Numbered from the stretch's first letter, positions 6,767 through 14,332 are shown. The stretch is DNA of 18,850 nucleotides from DATBHM01 sp036557505 (GCA_036557505.1 DATBHM010000068.1:1-18850); one strand, 5' to 3'. Program-made: numbers and translations. The notes: a model not told the origin generated them from the sequence alone.

Positions 6767-8047
6767 TCAGGGTACGCGGCGGATCTCGACCGCGCGGGCG
6801 TGTCCCGGCAGCCCCTCCGCCCGCGCCACGGCCTCGACCTCGTCCCCGTGCGCCCGCAGCCCGGCCGCCGTGGACTCGACCACGCTCGACACCCGGACGA
6901 AGTCCGCGGCTCGCAGGCCCGAGGCGAACCGGGCCGTGGCCATGGTCGGGAGCACGTGGTTGGAGCCGACGCCGTAGTCGCCGAACGCGACGGGTGTCAG
7001 TGGACCGAGGAACGCCGCCCCGTACGACGAGCACCGGCCGAGCGTCGCGCGGGGGTCGGCGGTCACGATCTGGAGGTGCTCCGGCGCCACCCGGTCGACG
7101 ATGGCTGCCGCCTCGACCTCGTCGGCAGCGACCAGCGCCACCGAGCCCCGCAGCGAGGTCTCGACGATCTCGCGGCGGGGGGCGGCCGGCACCTCGGCCT
7201 CGAGCGCGCGCTCGACCCGGTCGGTCAGCGCGGGGTCGAGGGTGACGAGCACGACCCGCGCCAGCGGGTCGTGCTCGGCCTGCGCGACCAGGTCCGCGGA
7301 CAGCACGGCCGGATCGGCCGTGCCGTCCGCCACCACCACCAGCTCGGTCGGCCCGGCCAGCCCGTCGATCCCGACGATGCCCGCCACCTCGCGCTTCGCC
7401 GCGGTGACCCATACGTTCCCCGGACCGACGATCACGTCCACCGGTGCCACCGACTCCGTTCCGAAGGCCATCGCCGCCACCGCCTGGGCGCCGCCGATCC
7501 GGTACACGGCGTCGACCCCGGCGATCCGGGCCGCGTACCGCACGGCGGCCGGCACGGTCCCGTCGGCCGCCGGCGGGGTGCACAGGACCACCCGCCCGAC
7601 GCCGGCCACCTTCGCCGGCACGGCCGTCATCAGCACGGTCGACGGATAGGCCGCCCGTCCCCCGGGGACGTAGGCCCCGGCGGACGCCACCGGGCGCACC
7701 GTCTCCCCGAACCGCACTCCCTCGCGTTCGTCCCACCACTCGGCGGGCACCTGCCGGGCGTGCAGGTCGGCGAGGCGGGCGCGCATGGCGTCGAGCGCGC
7801 CGCGGAGGCCGTCGGGGAGCTCGTCCCCCGCCGACTCGATGGCGCCCGCCGGAACCTCCACCCCGGACGTCAGGTCGGCTCCGTCGAAGCGCCCCGTGAG
7901 GTCGACGAGGGCCGCGTCGCCCTCGGCGCGCACGCGCTCGACGATGGCCCGGACGGCGTCGGCGACCTCCGGGTCGAACGCGAACCCGGGCCCGGACGCC
8001 AAATCGGCCGGGCCGATACGGCGCAGCCAGGGGCCGTTCGTCGGCAT
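6767..8047 (-). CDS. hisD: Histidinol dehydrogenase
   Basis: Catalyses the last two oxidations of histidine synthesis, L-histidinol to L-histidine, with NAD and a zinc ion. The 426-residue product is full length. It carries the conserved catalytic and metal residues Q256 and H259 (QAEH), E323-H324 (APEHLQ), D357 (GDYGVGSNHVLPT), and E411 and H416 (EGLPGHA), together with the GPGNVWVTAAKR motif at about 208-219. No other his genes are nearby, so it is detached from a histidine operon in this window. No Shine-Dalgarno precedes the ATG, but TAGGCT ends 9 nt upstream, suggesting a leaderless mRNA. Confidence 0.95.
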   Translation of the reverse strand: MPTNGPWLRRIGPADLASGPGFAFDPEVADAVRAIVERVRAEGDAALVDLTGRFDGADLTSGVEVPAGAIESAGDELPDGLRGALDAMRARLADLHARQVPAEWWDEREGVRFGETVRPVASAGAYVPGGRAAYPSTVLMTAVPAKVAGVGRVVLCTPPAADGTVPAAVRYAARIAGVDAVYRIGGAQAVAAMAFGTESVAPVDVIVGPGNVWVTAAKREVAGIVGIDGLAGPTELVVVADGTADPAVLSADLVAQAEHDPLARVVLVTLDPALTDRVERALEAEVPAAPRREIVETSLRGSVALVAADEVEAAAIVDRVAPEHLQIVTADPRATLGRCSSYGAAFLGPLTPVAFGDYGVGSNHVLPTMATARFASGLRAADFVRVSSVVESTAAGLRAHGDEVEAVARAEGLPGHARAVEIRRVP

Positions 8048-8056
8048 GATTGAGGG

Positions 8057-8062
8057 AGCCTA
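8057..8062 (-). promoter_or_regulatory. Candidate -10 element of hisD
   Basis: TAGGCT on the minus strand ends 9 nt before the hisD ATG, the same distance as at atpZ. No convincing -35 box is present at 16-19 nt, so this is a weak call supported mainly by the recurring arrangement. Confidence 0.3.
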
Positions 8063-8099
8063 CCGTCGGGACTTCGCCCGGGGATTTGTCCACCCGGTA

Positions 8100-8112
8100 C
8101 GTGCGACGCACG
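8100..8112. repeat. Short inverted repeat between divergent hisD and aminotransferase genes
   Basis: CGTGCG-A-CGCACG is a perfect 6-bp inverted repeat with a 1-nt centre in the 110-nt divergent intergenic region. It could be an operator, but short GC palindromes are frequent in this DNA. Confidence 0.25.
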
Positions 8113-8142
8113 CCCGCGGCGCGTAACGTCAGTGAGCAACCC

Positions 8143-8149
8143 GAGGAGG
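8143..8149 (+). promoter_or_regulatory. Ribosome binding site deciding the aminotransferase start
   Basis: GAGGAGG is followed by 8 nt and then GTG at 8158. It is one of the few strong Shine-Dalgarno sequences before a first gene in this window and excludes the longer frame. Confidence 0.75.
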
Positions 8150-8157
8150 CACACGAC

Positions 8158-9513
8158 GTGGACGAACGGACGCTGCAACGAGCTGGGGAGATCGAGGAGC
8201 GCGAGCGCGCCGAGATGCTCGAGCGGACGGCGGCGTCCGCGAAGCTGTTCCAACGGGCCTCGGCGAGCATGCCGCTCGGCGTGGCGTCGTCGTTCCAGGC
8301 CGGCGACCCCTACCCCATCTACCTGGCCAGGGGGCAGGGCAGCCGGGTCTGGGATCTCGACGGCAACGAGTACGTCGACTACCACAACGGGTTCGGCACC
8401 ATGGTCGTGGGCCACGCCCACCCCAAGATCCGGGAGGCGATCGAGCGGGCGGCCGCGAACGGCACGCACTTCGCGGTGACCACCGAGACGACCGTCGCTC
8501 TGGCCGAGGAGCTCTGCCGCCGGTTCGGGTGCGAGCGGGTCCGGTTCTCGAACTCCGGCACCGAGGCCACGATGGATGCGCTCCGGGTCGCCCGGGCGGC
8601 GACCGGACGCGAGCGCCTCATCAAGATCGAGGGCTCGTACCACGGCCACCACGACGCGGTCATGTTCTCGGTCGTGCCGTCGATGGCCCAGCTCGAGGGC
8701 CACGACGCGGGTGGGTCGATCCCCTTCTCTGGCGGCATCCCCAAGCACACGGCCGACGACCTCGAGGTGGTGCCGTTCAACGACGCGGATGCCCTCGAAC
8801 AGACCCTCGAGGCCCACCCCCAGCAGTTCGCGGCGATGATCCTCGAGCCCGTGATGATGAACATCGGCATGGTCGTCCCCGAGGACGGCTACCTCCAGCG
8901 GGTCCGCGAGCTCTGCACCAAGCACGGCGTCGTCCTGATCTTCGACGAGGTGAAGACGGGCGCGACGGTTGCGCCGGGCGGGGCCGCGGAGCTGTACGGC
9001 GTGCAGCCCGACCTGGCGTGCTGGGCGAAGGCCATCGGCGGCGGGACGCCGCTCGGCGCCTTCGGCGGCACCGCGGCGGTCATGGACGAGATCGGCCGCT
9101 CGGTCGCCCACCAGGGGACGTTCAACGGCAACCCGCTCGTGGCGCAGGCCGGGCTCACGGCGCTCACCGAGATCCTCACGCCCGACGCCTACGAGCACGT
9201 CAACCGGCTCTCGGCGTCCATGGCGGAGGGGTGCCGGGCCGCGATCGCCGAGCACGGCATCCCGGCGCACGTCATGCAGGTCGGGCTGAAGGGGTGCATC
9301 TCCTACCGTCCGGAGCAGCTGCGGAACTACCGCGACTACCTCGAGACCCACCCGGAGCTGTTCGCTGCCAGCTGGGCCTGGGTGATCAACCGCGGCGTGT
9401 TCATGACCCCGGGCGACGAGGAGCAGTGGACGGTGTCCGTCCAGCACACCGACGAGGACGTCGCGCGGTACGTGGAGGCATTCGCCGGGTTCTGCGCGGA
9501 GCTCGCCGCCTAG
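8158..9513 (+). CDS. Class III PLP aminotransferase, glutamate-1-semialdehyde 2,1-aminomutase-like
   Basis: A 451-residue PLP enzyme. Landmarks include SNSGTEA (131-137) for phosphate binding, YHGHHD (161-166), the cofactor Asp in IFDEV (D263) and the Schiff-base lysine K291 in WAKAIGGGTPLGAFGG. These place it near HemL, which makes 5-aminolevulinate for haem. However, it is longer than typical HemL (about 430), has a charged N-terminal extension, shows local departures such as HQGTFNGNPL, and no other haem genes are nearby. It may therefore act on another amino substrate. The GTG at 8158 is chosen because GAGGAGG (8143-8149) lies 8 nt upstream. The frame is open back to an ATG at 8050, which has no such site. 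Confidence 0.82.
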   Translation: MDERTLQRAGEIEERERAEMLERTAASAKLFQRASASMPLGVASSFQAGDPYPIYLARGQGSRVWDLDGNEYVDYHNGFGTMVVGHAHPKIREAIERAAANGTHFAVTTETTVALAEELCRRFGCERVRFSNSGTEATMDALRVARAATGRERLIKIEGSYHGHHDAVMFSVVPSMAQLEGHDAGGSIPFSGGIPKHTADDLEVVPFNDADALEQTLEAHPQQFAAMILEPVMMNIGMVVPEDGYLQRVRELCTKHGVVLIFDEVKTGATVAPGGAAELYGVQPDLACWAKAIGGGTPLGAFGGTAAVMDEIGRSVAHQGTFNGNPLVAQAGLTALTEILTPDAYEHVNRLSASMAEGCRAAIAEHGIPAHVMQVGLKGCISYRPEQLRNYRDYLETHPELFAASWAWVINRGVFMTPGDEEQWTVSVQHTDEDVARYVEAFAGFCAELAA

Positions 9514-9573
9514 GCCGAACGACCGAGGCAATTCGCCCGCTCCACAGGTCAAGCCGCCGGACGACACGGCCGA

Positions 9574-9589
9574 TACCCGGAACCGGGTA
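9574..9589. repeat. Perfect inverted repeat just upstream of the receiver-domain gene
   Basis: TACCCGG-AA-CCGGGTA, 7-bp arms with a 2-nt centre, ends 4 nt before the ATG at 9594. As a protein-binding site it would cover the transcription or translation start. As RNA the 2-nt loop is too tight for the full stem, but a 6-bp stem with a 4-nt loop could form over the weak ribosome binding region. Confidence 0.45.
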
Positions 9590-9593
9590 AGCC

Positions 9594-9983
9594 ATGAAGA
9601 CCGTACTGATCGTCGACGACGAGCCGGACATCGTGATCCTGCTTCGCCTCGCACTCGAGGCCGCCGGGTACTCCACCGTGGAGGCCACGGACGGCCGCGA
9701 GGCCCTCGAGGTGATCCGGGTCGCGCACCCCGACGTGGTGCTGCTCGACATCATGATGCCGGGCATGGACGGGTGGACGACGCTCGAGCACCTCGAGGAG
9801 ACCGGCGAGCACCCCCGGGTGATCATGGTCACGGCCAAGACCGCCTCGCGGGACCACGACCGGGCGATGGAGCTCGGGGCCGACGACTTCGTGACCAAGC
9901 CGTTCGAGCCGGACGAGCTCCTCGAGCGGATGCGCCGGGTGCTCCCCGCCGACGACGATCAGCCGGCCCGGCCGTCCCGGTAG
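9594..9983 (+). CDS. Stand-alone response regulator receiver protein
   Basis: A 129-residue single-domain receiver. The acidic pocket is D8-D9, the phosphorylated aspartate D52 (LLDIMMPGMDGW), the switch threonine T80 (MVTAK) and the conserved lysine K102 (TKPFEPDEL), so it should be phosphorylatable. There is no DNA-binding or enzymatic output domain; after the receiver fold come about 10 polar residues. No histidine kinase lies in the window. Such proteins act by binding partners or as phosphorelay intermediates. The last 25 nt overlap the convergent ureohydrolase gene. Its start has no clear Shine-Dalgarno and sits 4 nt after a perfect palindrome. Confidence 0.93.
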   Translation: MKTVLIVDDEPDIVILLRLALEAAGYSTVEATDGREALEVIRVAHPDVVLLDIMMPGMDGWTTLEHLEETGEHPRVIMVTAKTASRDHDRAMELGADDFVTKPFEPDELLERMRRVLPADDDQPARPSR

Positions 9984-10951
9984 GGTTCGGGCGCCTTGCC
10001 CAGCCGTCGCAGCGCCATCCCGGTGAGCGCCTCGAGCGCGACCCGGTGGGCGAGGAGCGCGGTGACCTCCGCGACATCGTAGGGCGGGGCGACCTCCACG
10101 ATCTCCATCCCACGCAGCGGGAGCTCGGTCCCCAGCCGCCGCACCGCCCGCAGCAGGTCGTTCGCGGTCATCCCGCCGGGCTCCGGGGTCCCCGTCCCCG
10201 GTGAGAAGGCCGGGTCGCACACGTCGATGTCCACCGACAGGAACACGTGCGGCAGCCCGGTGAGGTGCCCGACCGTCTCGTCGATCACCATCTCGATCCC
10301 GCGGTCGTCGACCTCGTCCTGCAGGTACCACCGGAACCCCTGCCCGCGGGCCCAGGCGAACTCCTCCGGGCCCGGCCAGTACCCGCGCAGGCCGATCTGC
10401 ACGACGTGCTCCCCCCGGAGCGATCCCTCCTCCACCAGGCGGCGGAGCGGGGTGCCGTGGGACCGCTTGACGCCGTCGATCTCGTCGGCGTCGTCCGCGT
10501 GGGCGTCGAAGTGCACCAGGCCGACGGCCTCGGGCTCGACGGCGTCGGCCACGCCGCCGAGGTCCGGATGCGCGATCGAATGGTCGCCCCCCAGCACCAG
10601 CGGAACGACGCCCGCGGCCGCGATCTCGCGGACGATCCCCCGGATCGCCTCGTGGCTCCGGGCCGTGTCCCCCGCGACGACCGCCGCGTCGCCGTAGTCG
10701 ACGACGCGGAGCACGTCGAAGGGGTACACCCCGGCCGACAGGTGCGGGTTGGACGCCGAGTACCCCGCCATCCGGATGGCCCGGGGGCCGAACCGGGCGC
10801 CCGGCCGGTACGTCACCGTCTCGTCGATGGGCGCACCGACGATGGCCACGTCCACGCCATCGAGGTCTGCGGGCTCGAGCGCCACGTCCAGGTCGGAGAA
10901 CGTCACCAGCCCGGCGAAGTTGGCCTGGATGCCCGGTCGGTTGATCCGCAT
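9959..10951 (-). CDS. Agmatinase/arginase-family ureohydrolase
   Basis: A 330-residue binuclear metal hydrolase that would remove urea from a guanidino compound. Metal ligands are all present: H124 (GGDHS), D149, H151 and D153 (DAHAD), and D241 and D243 (SVDIDVCDP). SHGTPLRRLVEEG (164-176) is typical of agmatinase-like members. Agmatine to putrescine plus urea is the default reading, but guanidinobutyrase, guanidinopropionase and guanidine hydrolase share these motifs. The frame is open much further upstream, but ATG 10951 opens the conserved domain. TAGGAT ends 10 nt before it and no Shine-Dalgarno is present. It is a single gene, convergent with the receiver gene and divergent from the CysE-like gene. 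Confidence 0.88.
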   Translation of the reverse strand: MRINRPGIQANFAGLVTFSDLDVALEPADLDGVDVAIVGAPIDETVTYRPGARFGPRAIRMAGYSASNPHLSAGVYPFDVLRVVDYGDAAVVAGDTARSHEAIRGIVREIAAAGVVPLVLGGDHSIAHPDLGGVADAVEPEAVGLVHFDAHADDADEIDGVKRSHGTPLRRLVEEGSLRGEHVVQIGLRGYWPGPEEFAWARGQGFRWYLQDEVDDRGIEMVIDETVGHLTGLPHVFLSVDIDVCDPAFSPGTGTPEPGGMTANDLLRAVRRLGTELPLRGMEIVEVAPPYDVAEVTALLAHRVALEALTGMALRRLGKAPEPYRDGRAG

Positions 10952-10961
10952 GGCGCGGCCG

Positions 10962-10967
10962 ATCCTA
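10962..10967 (-). promoter_or_regulatory. Candidate -10 element of the ureohydrolase gene
   Basis: TAGGAT on the minus strand ends 10 nt before the ATG at 10951. No clear -35 box is visible. It supports a leaderless or very short leader. Confidence 0.35.
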
Positions 10968-10991
10968 CCCGCCGCCCGGTGGCGGGACGAC

Positions 10992-11006
10992 CGGCCGGAC
11001 CGGCCG
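10992..11006. repeat. GC palindrome midway between divergent ureohydrolase and CysE-like genes
   Basis: CGGCCGG-A-CCGGCCG is a perfect 7-bp inverted repeat with a 1-nt centre, about 48 nt from one start codon and 55 nt from the other. Its position fits a shared operator, but it is pure GC and could be chance. Confidence 0.25.
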
Positions 11007-11041
11007 TGGTCGATCAGACCGGTTCCCGCCCCGCCGCCCGG

Positions 11042-11047
11042 TACGAT
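11042..11047 (+). promoter_or_regulatory. Candidate -10 element of the CysE-like gene
   Basis: TACGAT lies 6 nt before the ATG at 11054, the geometry expected when transcription begins at the start codon itself. No good -35 match is seen and there is no Shine-Dalgarno. Confidence 0.4.
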
Positions 11048-11053
11048 TCGGGC

Positions 11054-11782
11054 ATGGACGCGGACCGACAGCGGCGCCCGGAGGGCATCCGCGGCGACGT
11101 CGCCCGGCTGTTCTCGCCGGAGGGGACCAACCAGGGCATGCCCTCGCTCGGCGCGGCGCTCCGCCGCGTGCTCACACGCCCGGGTCCGCAGGCCGTCGCC
11201 CTGTATCGCGTGTCCCACTGGTTCTGGGGCCGTGGCATGGAGGTCGCGGCCGAGACGCTGTGGCGCGTGAACTACTTCCTCACCGGCGCGGACATCCACC
11301 CCGGCGCCCGGATCGGGGGCGGCCTCCGCATGATCCACGCCTCGGGCGTCGTGATCGGCTCCGGGGTCGTGATCGGCGACGACGTGACCCTGCTGCACGG
11401 CGTCACCCTCGGCGGGTCCGGCCGGGGATGGTTCGACGGGGCCTTCGAGGACGGCTACCCGGTCGTGGGCGACCGCACCGAGATCATGGCGGGGGCCAAG
11501 GTCCTCGGCCCCATCACGGTCGGCCGGGGGTGCTTCATCGGCGCCAACGCCGTCCTGGCCAGGGACCTCGCCGAGGGCGAGGCCTACACGCCGTCCCGGG
11601 AGATGAACGAGCTCCGCCGCCGCGTCGACGAGCTCGAACGCCGTCTGGCCGAGCTCGAGGCCCGGCCCCAGCCCGAGTCGCCGCCCGAGTCGAAACCCCG
11701 CCCGGCCCGCGCCGTCAAGCCCCGGACGCCGGGCTCGACCCGGTCCCGCAAGCCGCCGGCGGCCGAGGCCGGCGCCGGCTGA
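11054..11782 (+). CDS. Serine O-acetyltransferase-like hexapeptide-repeat protein
   Basis: A 242-residue acyltransferase with a left-handed beta-helix made of hexapeptide repeats (about 79-173). It keeps the D80/H82 and H95 region corresponding to the CysE catalytic site, and the HGVTLGGSG loop at 115-123. In CysE this chemistry acetylates L-serine with acetyl-CoA for cysteine synthesis. The N-terminal helical domain is short (about 75 residues), as in many CysE-like proteins outside Enterobacteria. After the helix there is a predicted coiled coil (NELRRRVDELERRLAELEAR, 185-204) and a Pro/Lys/Arg-rich tail to the end. No cysK lies next to it. It converges on the WecA-type gene with only 4 nt between stop codons. 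Confidence 0.82.
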   Translation: MDADRQRRPEGIRGDVARLFSPEGTNQGMPSLGAALRRVLTRPGPQAVALYRVSHWFWGRGMEVAAETLWRVNYFLTGADIHPGARIGGGLRMIHASGVVIGSGVVIGDDVTLLHGVTLGGSGRGWFDGAFEDGYPVVGDRTEIMAGAKVLGPITVGRGCFIGANAVLARDLAEGEAYTPSREMNELRRRVDELERRLAELEARPQPESPPESKPRPARAVKPRTPGSTRSRKPPAAEAGAG

Positions 11783-11786
11783 CCGG

Positions 11787-12995
11787 CTAGGACGTCCCCG
11801 GCGCGGCACCGTCCGACGGTTCCACCGTCGGCGCGGCCGGCTCCGCCGCCGTGAGCTCGGACTGCGCGGCGGTCCGCCGCGCCGCACGGACTCCCGGCCA
11901 GGCCCGGGGGATGGCCGTGGCGATGATGATGAGGAGGGCCGCCACGCCGATCCCTCCGACCAGCACGCGGCCGTTCAACAGGGCCACGGCCAGCGCGCTC
12001 GCCGAGATCAGCGCGCTCCACAGGTACATCAGCAGGACGGCCTGGCGGTGGCTGTGGCCGAAGTCCATCAGCCGGTGGTGGATGTGCTCCTTGTCGGCGT
12101 GCGTCACCGGCCGGCCCCGGCGGATCCGCCGGAAGATCGCCAGCACCACGTCGAGGAACGGCACGGCGAGGATCACCAGCGGCACCAGCACCGGGATGGA
12201 GAACGCCGCCAGGTCGCCCCCGGACGGCGGTTCGAAGTTCCGGCCGACCCCCATGATCGTGGCGGCCGCCAGCAGGATCCCGAGCAGCATCGACCCCGAA
12301 TCGCCCATGAAGATCTTGGCCGGGTGGAAGTTCCAGGGCAGGAACCCCAGCGCGGCGCCCGCGGCGAGCGCGGACAGCAGCGCGGCGCCGGCGTTCCCCG
12401 GCTCGATGTGGCCCGGGCTCGGCGCCTGGTACATGTACACGAAGAACGCGATCGCGGCGATCGCCACCATCCCCGCCGCCAGCCCGTCCAGCCCGTCGAT
12501 CAGGTTCACGGCGTTCACCATCGCCACGATCCAGATCACGGTCAGCGGCACCGCGAGGTCGGAGCCCAGCACCAGCAGGCCCTGACCCGGGAAGAAGAAG
12601 TACAGGAGCTGCACGCCGAACAGCACCAGCAGCCCGGCGGCCATGATCTGCCCCGCCAGCTTCACCGGTGCGGCCGTCCCCCGCACGTCGTCGTAGATGC
12701 CGATCGCCACGACCACGGCGCAGGCCACCAGGACGCCGGTCGGCTCCAGCGAGGTCCGGAACAGCCGCTTGAAGTCCACGAAGTGCAGCTGGTGCGCGAC
12801 CGCCATGCCGACGACGACCGCCAGGAACAGCGCCAGCCCGCCCATCGTCGGGGTCGGCCGTGGATGGACCTTGCGGTCGTTCGGCCGATCGACCGCGCCG
12901 ACCTTCAGCGCCATCTTCCGGATCACGGGGGTCGCCAGGAACGAGATGAGGAACGTCACCCCGAACACGAGGAGGTAGGGCCCCAGGTTGTTCAC
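11787..12995 (-). CDS. wecA: WecA/TagO-type undecaprenyl-phosphate N-acetylhexosamine-1-phosphate transferase
   Basis: An integral membrane enzyme of the MraY/WecA family that moves a sugar-1-phosphate from UDP-HexNAc to undecaprenyl phosphate, starting cell-wall glycopolymer synthesis. The 402-residue product has about ten membrane helices. Motifs are MGG (51-53), YDDVRG with D102-D103, NAVNLIDGLDGLAAG (161-175), FMGDSGS (229-235) and HIHHRL (304-309). The histidine motif and lack of MraY-specific context favour WecA/TagO. The last 35 residues are Ala/Pro-rich and cytoplasmic. The GTG start is 43 nt after glyA, with GGAACCGGGAG upstream. In other Actinobacteria this gene (rfe) directly precedes the atp operon, but here it does not. 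Confidence 0.9.
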   Translation of the reverse strand: MNNLGPYLLVFGVTFLISFLATPVIRKMALKVGAVDRPNDRKVHPRPTPTMGGLALFLAVVVGMAVAHQLHFVDFKRLFRTSLEPTGVLVACAVVVAIGIYDDVRGTAAPVKLAGQIMAAGLLVLFGVQLLYFFFPGQGLLVLGSDLAVPLTVIWIVAMVNAVNLIDGLDGLAAGMVAIAAIAFFVYMYQAPSPGHIEPGNAGAALLSALAAGAALGFLPWNFHPAKIFMGDSGSMLLGILLAAATIMGVGRNFEPPSGGDLAAFSIPVLVPLVILAVPFLDVVLAIFRRIRRGRPVTHADKEHIHHRLMDFGHSHRQAVLLMYLWSALISASALAVALLNGRVLVGGIGVAALLIIIATAIPRAWPGVRAARRTAAQSELTAAEPAAPTVEPSDGAAPGTS

Positions 12996-13038
12996 CGACG
13001 GGCTCCCGGTTCCAGCTGCGACGTCCCGGCCACGGGCG

Positions 13039-14313
13039 TCAGACCGGGTACACCGGGAACCGGGCAGTCAGGTCGGCCACGCGGCGGCGTGCGGCCGCCT
13101 TCGCCGTGTCGTCGCCGGGCGTTCGCAGGACCTCGCCGATGATGCCGGCCACCTCCTTCATCTCCGCCTCGTCCATGCCGAGCGTGGCGGGGCCGGGCGT
13201 CCCCACGCGGATCCCGCTCGCGGTGAGGGGCGGCAGGGGGTCGAACGGGATCGCGTTCTTGTTCAGCGCGATGCCGACGTCGTCGCACGCCGCCTCGGCG
13301 TCGGCGCCGGTGATGTCGAACGGCCGCAGGTCGACGAGCGCCAGGTGCGAGTCGGTGCCGCCGGAGACCACCCGCAGGCCCTCCTCGGCCAGGCCCGCCG
13401 CGAGCGCGCGGGCCGTCCTGACGACGCGGTGCGCGTAGTCGCCGAACTCCGGCGCCATGGCCTCCTTCAGCGCGACCGCCTTGGCCGCGATGCAGTGCTC
13501 GAGCGGGCCGCCCTGCATCATCGGGAACACGGCTTTGTCGATGGCCTTGGCGTGTTCCTCCGTCGACAGGATGATCGCGCCACGCGGGCCCCGTAGCGTC
13601 TTGTGCGTCGTGAACGTCACCACGTCGGCGTGCGGCACGGGCGACGGGTACGCGCCCCCCGCCACCAGCCCGATGAAGTGCGACGCATCGACCATGAAGA
13701 TCGCCCCGACCTCGTCGGCGATCTGCCGGAACCCCTCGAAGTCGATCGTCCTCGGGTACGCGGTGAACCCCGCCAGGACGATCTTCGGCCGGTGTTCGAC
13801 CGCGAGGTCGCGAACCCGGTCCATGTCGATGACCTCGGTGGCCGGGTCGACCTCGTAGTTGACGAAGTTGAACCACTTGCCACTGAAGTTCACCGGCGAG
13901 CCGTGCGTGAGGTGCCCGCCGTGCGCGAGCACCAGCCCGAGCACCTTGTCGTCCGACTTCGGCTGGATGAACGCGCCGAACACGGCCATGTTCGCCTGCG
14001 CGCCGGCGTGGGGCTGGACGTTCGCGTGATCGGCGCCGAACAGCTCCGTGGCCCGGTCGATGGCGAGCTGCTCCGCCACGTCGACGAACTCGCATCCGCC
14101 GTAGTACCGGCGACCCGGGTAGCCCTCGGCGTACTTGTTGTTCATCGTGCTGGCGAGCGCCGCGAGGACGGCGGGGCTGGCGTAGTTCTCACTGGCGATC
14201 AGGCGGAGCGTGCGCCGCTCCCGGTCGAGCTCGTGGAAGATGGCCTCGGCCACCTCGGGGTCGGTCGCAGTCAGGGCCTCCCACGAGGCGACGAATCCGG
14301 TCTGCTCGGTCAT
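13039..14313 (-). CDS. glyA: Serine hydroxymethyltransferase
   Basis: A PLP enzyme interconverting serine and glycine while charging tetrahydrofolate with a one-carbon unit. The 424-residue product is full length. The Schiff-base lysine is K238 in TTHKTLRGPRG, with D209 and H212 (MVDASHF) at the cofactor and SENYAS (41-46) with the conserved active-site glutamate E42. GYPGRRYYGG (64-73) is the usual substrate loop. The ATG at 14313 is chosen over an upstream in-frame ATG because the conserved N-terminus begins here and GGTGGAG precedes it by 5 nt. It lies 19 nt after rpiB in the same operon. Confidence 0.96.
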   Translation of the reverse strand: MTEQTGFVASWEALTATDPEVAEAIFHELDRERRTLRLIASENYASPAVLAALASTMNNKYAEGYPGRRYYGGCEFVDVAEQLAIDRATELFGADHANVQPHAGAQANMAVFGAFIQPKSDDKVLGLVLAHGGHLTHGSPVNFSGKWFNFVNYEVDPATEVIDMDRVRDLAVEHRPKIVLAGFTAYPRTIDFEGFRQIADEVGAIFMVDASHFIGLVAGGAYPSPVPHADVVTFTTHKTLRGPRGAIILSTEEHAKAIDKAVFPMMQGGPLEHCIAAKAVALKEAMAPEFGDYAHRVVRTARALAAGLAEEGLRVVSGGTDSHLALVDLRPFDITGADAEAACDDVGIALNKNAIPFDPLPPLTASGIRVGTPGPATLGMDEAEMKEVAGIIGEVLRTPGDDTAKAAARRRVADLTARFPVYPV

Positions 14314-14332
14314 CTCGGCTCCACCTTCCTGA

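Noticed and set aside
7870..9654. Long minus-strand open frame (594 codons) opposite the aminotransferase
   Set aside because: The composition is His/Asp/Gly/Arg/Leu-rich with no domain, and the plus strand carries a complete PLP enzyme with a strong ribosome binding site.
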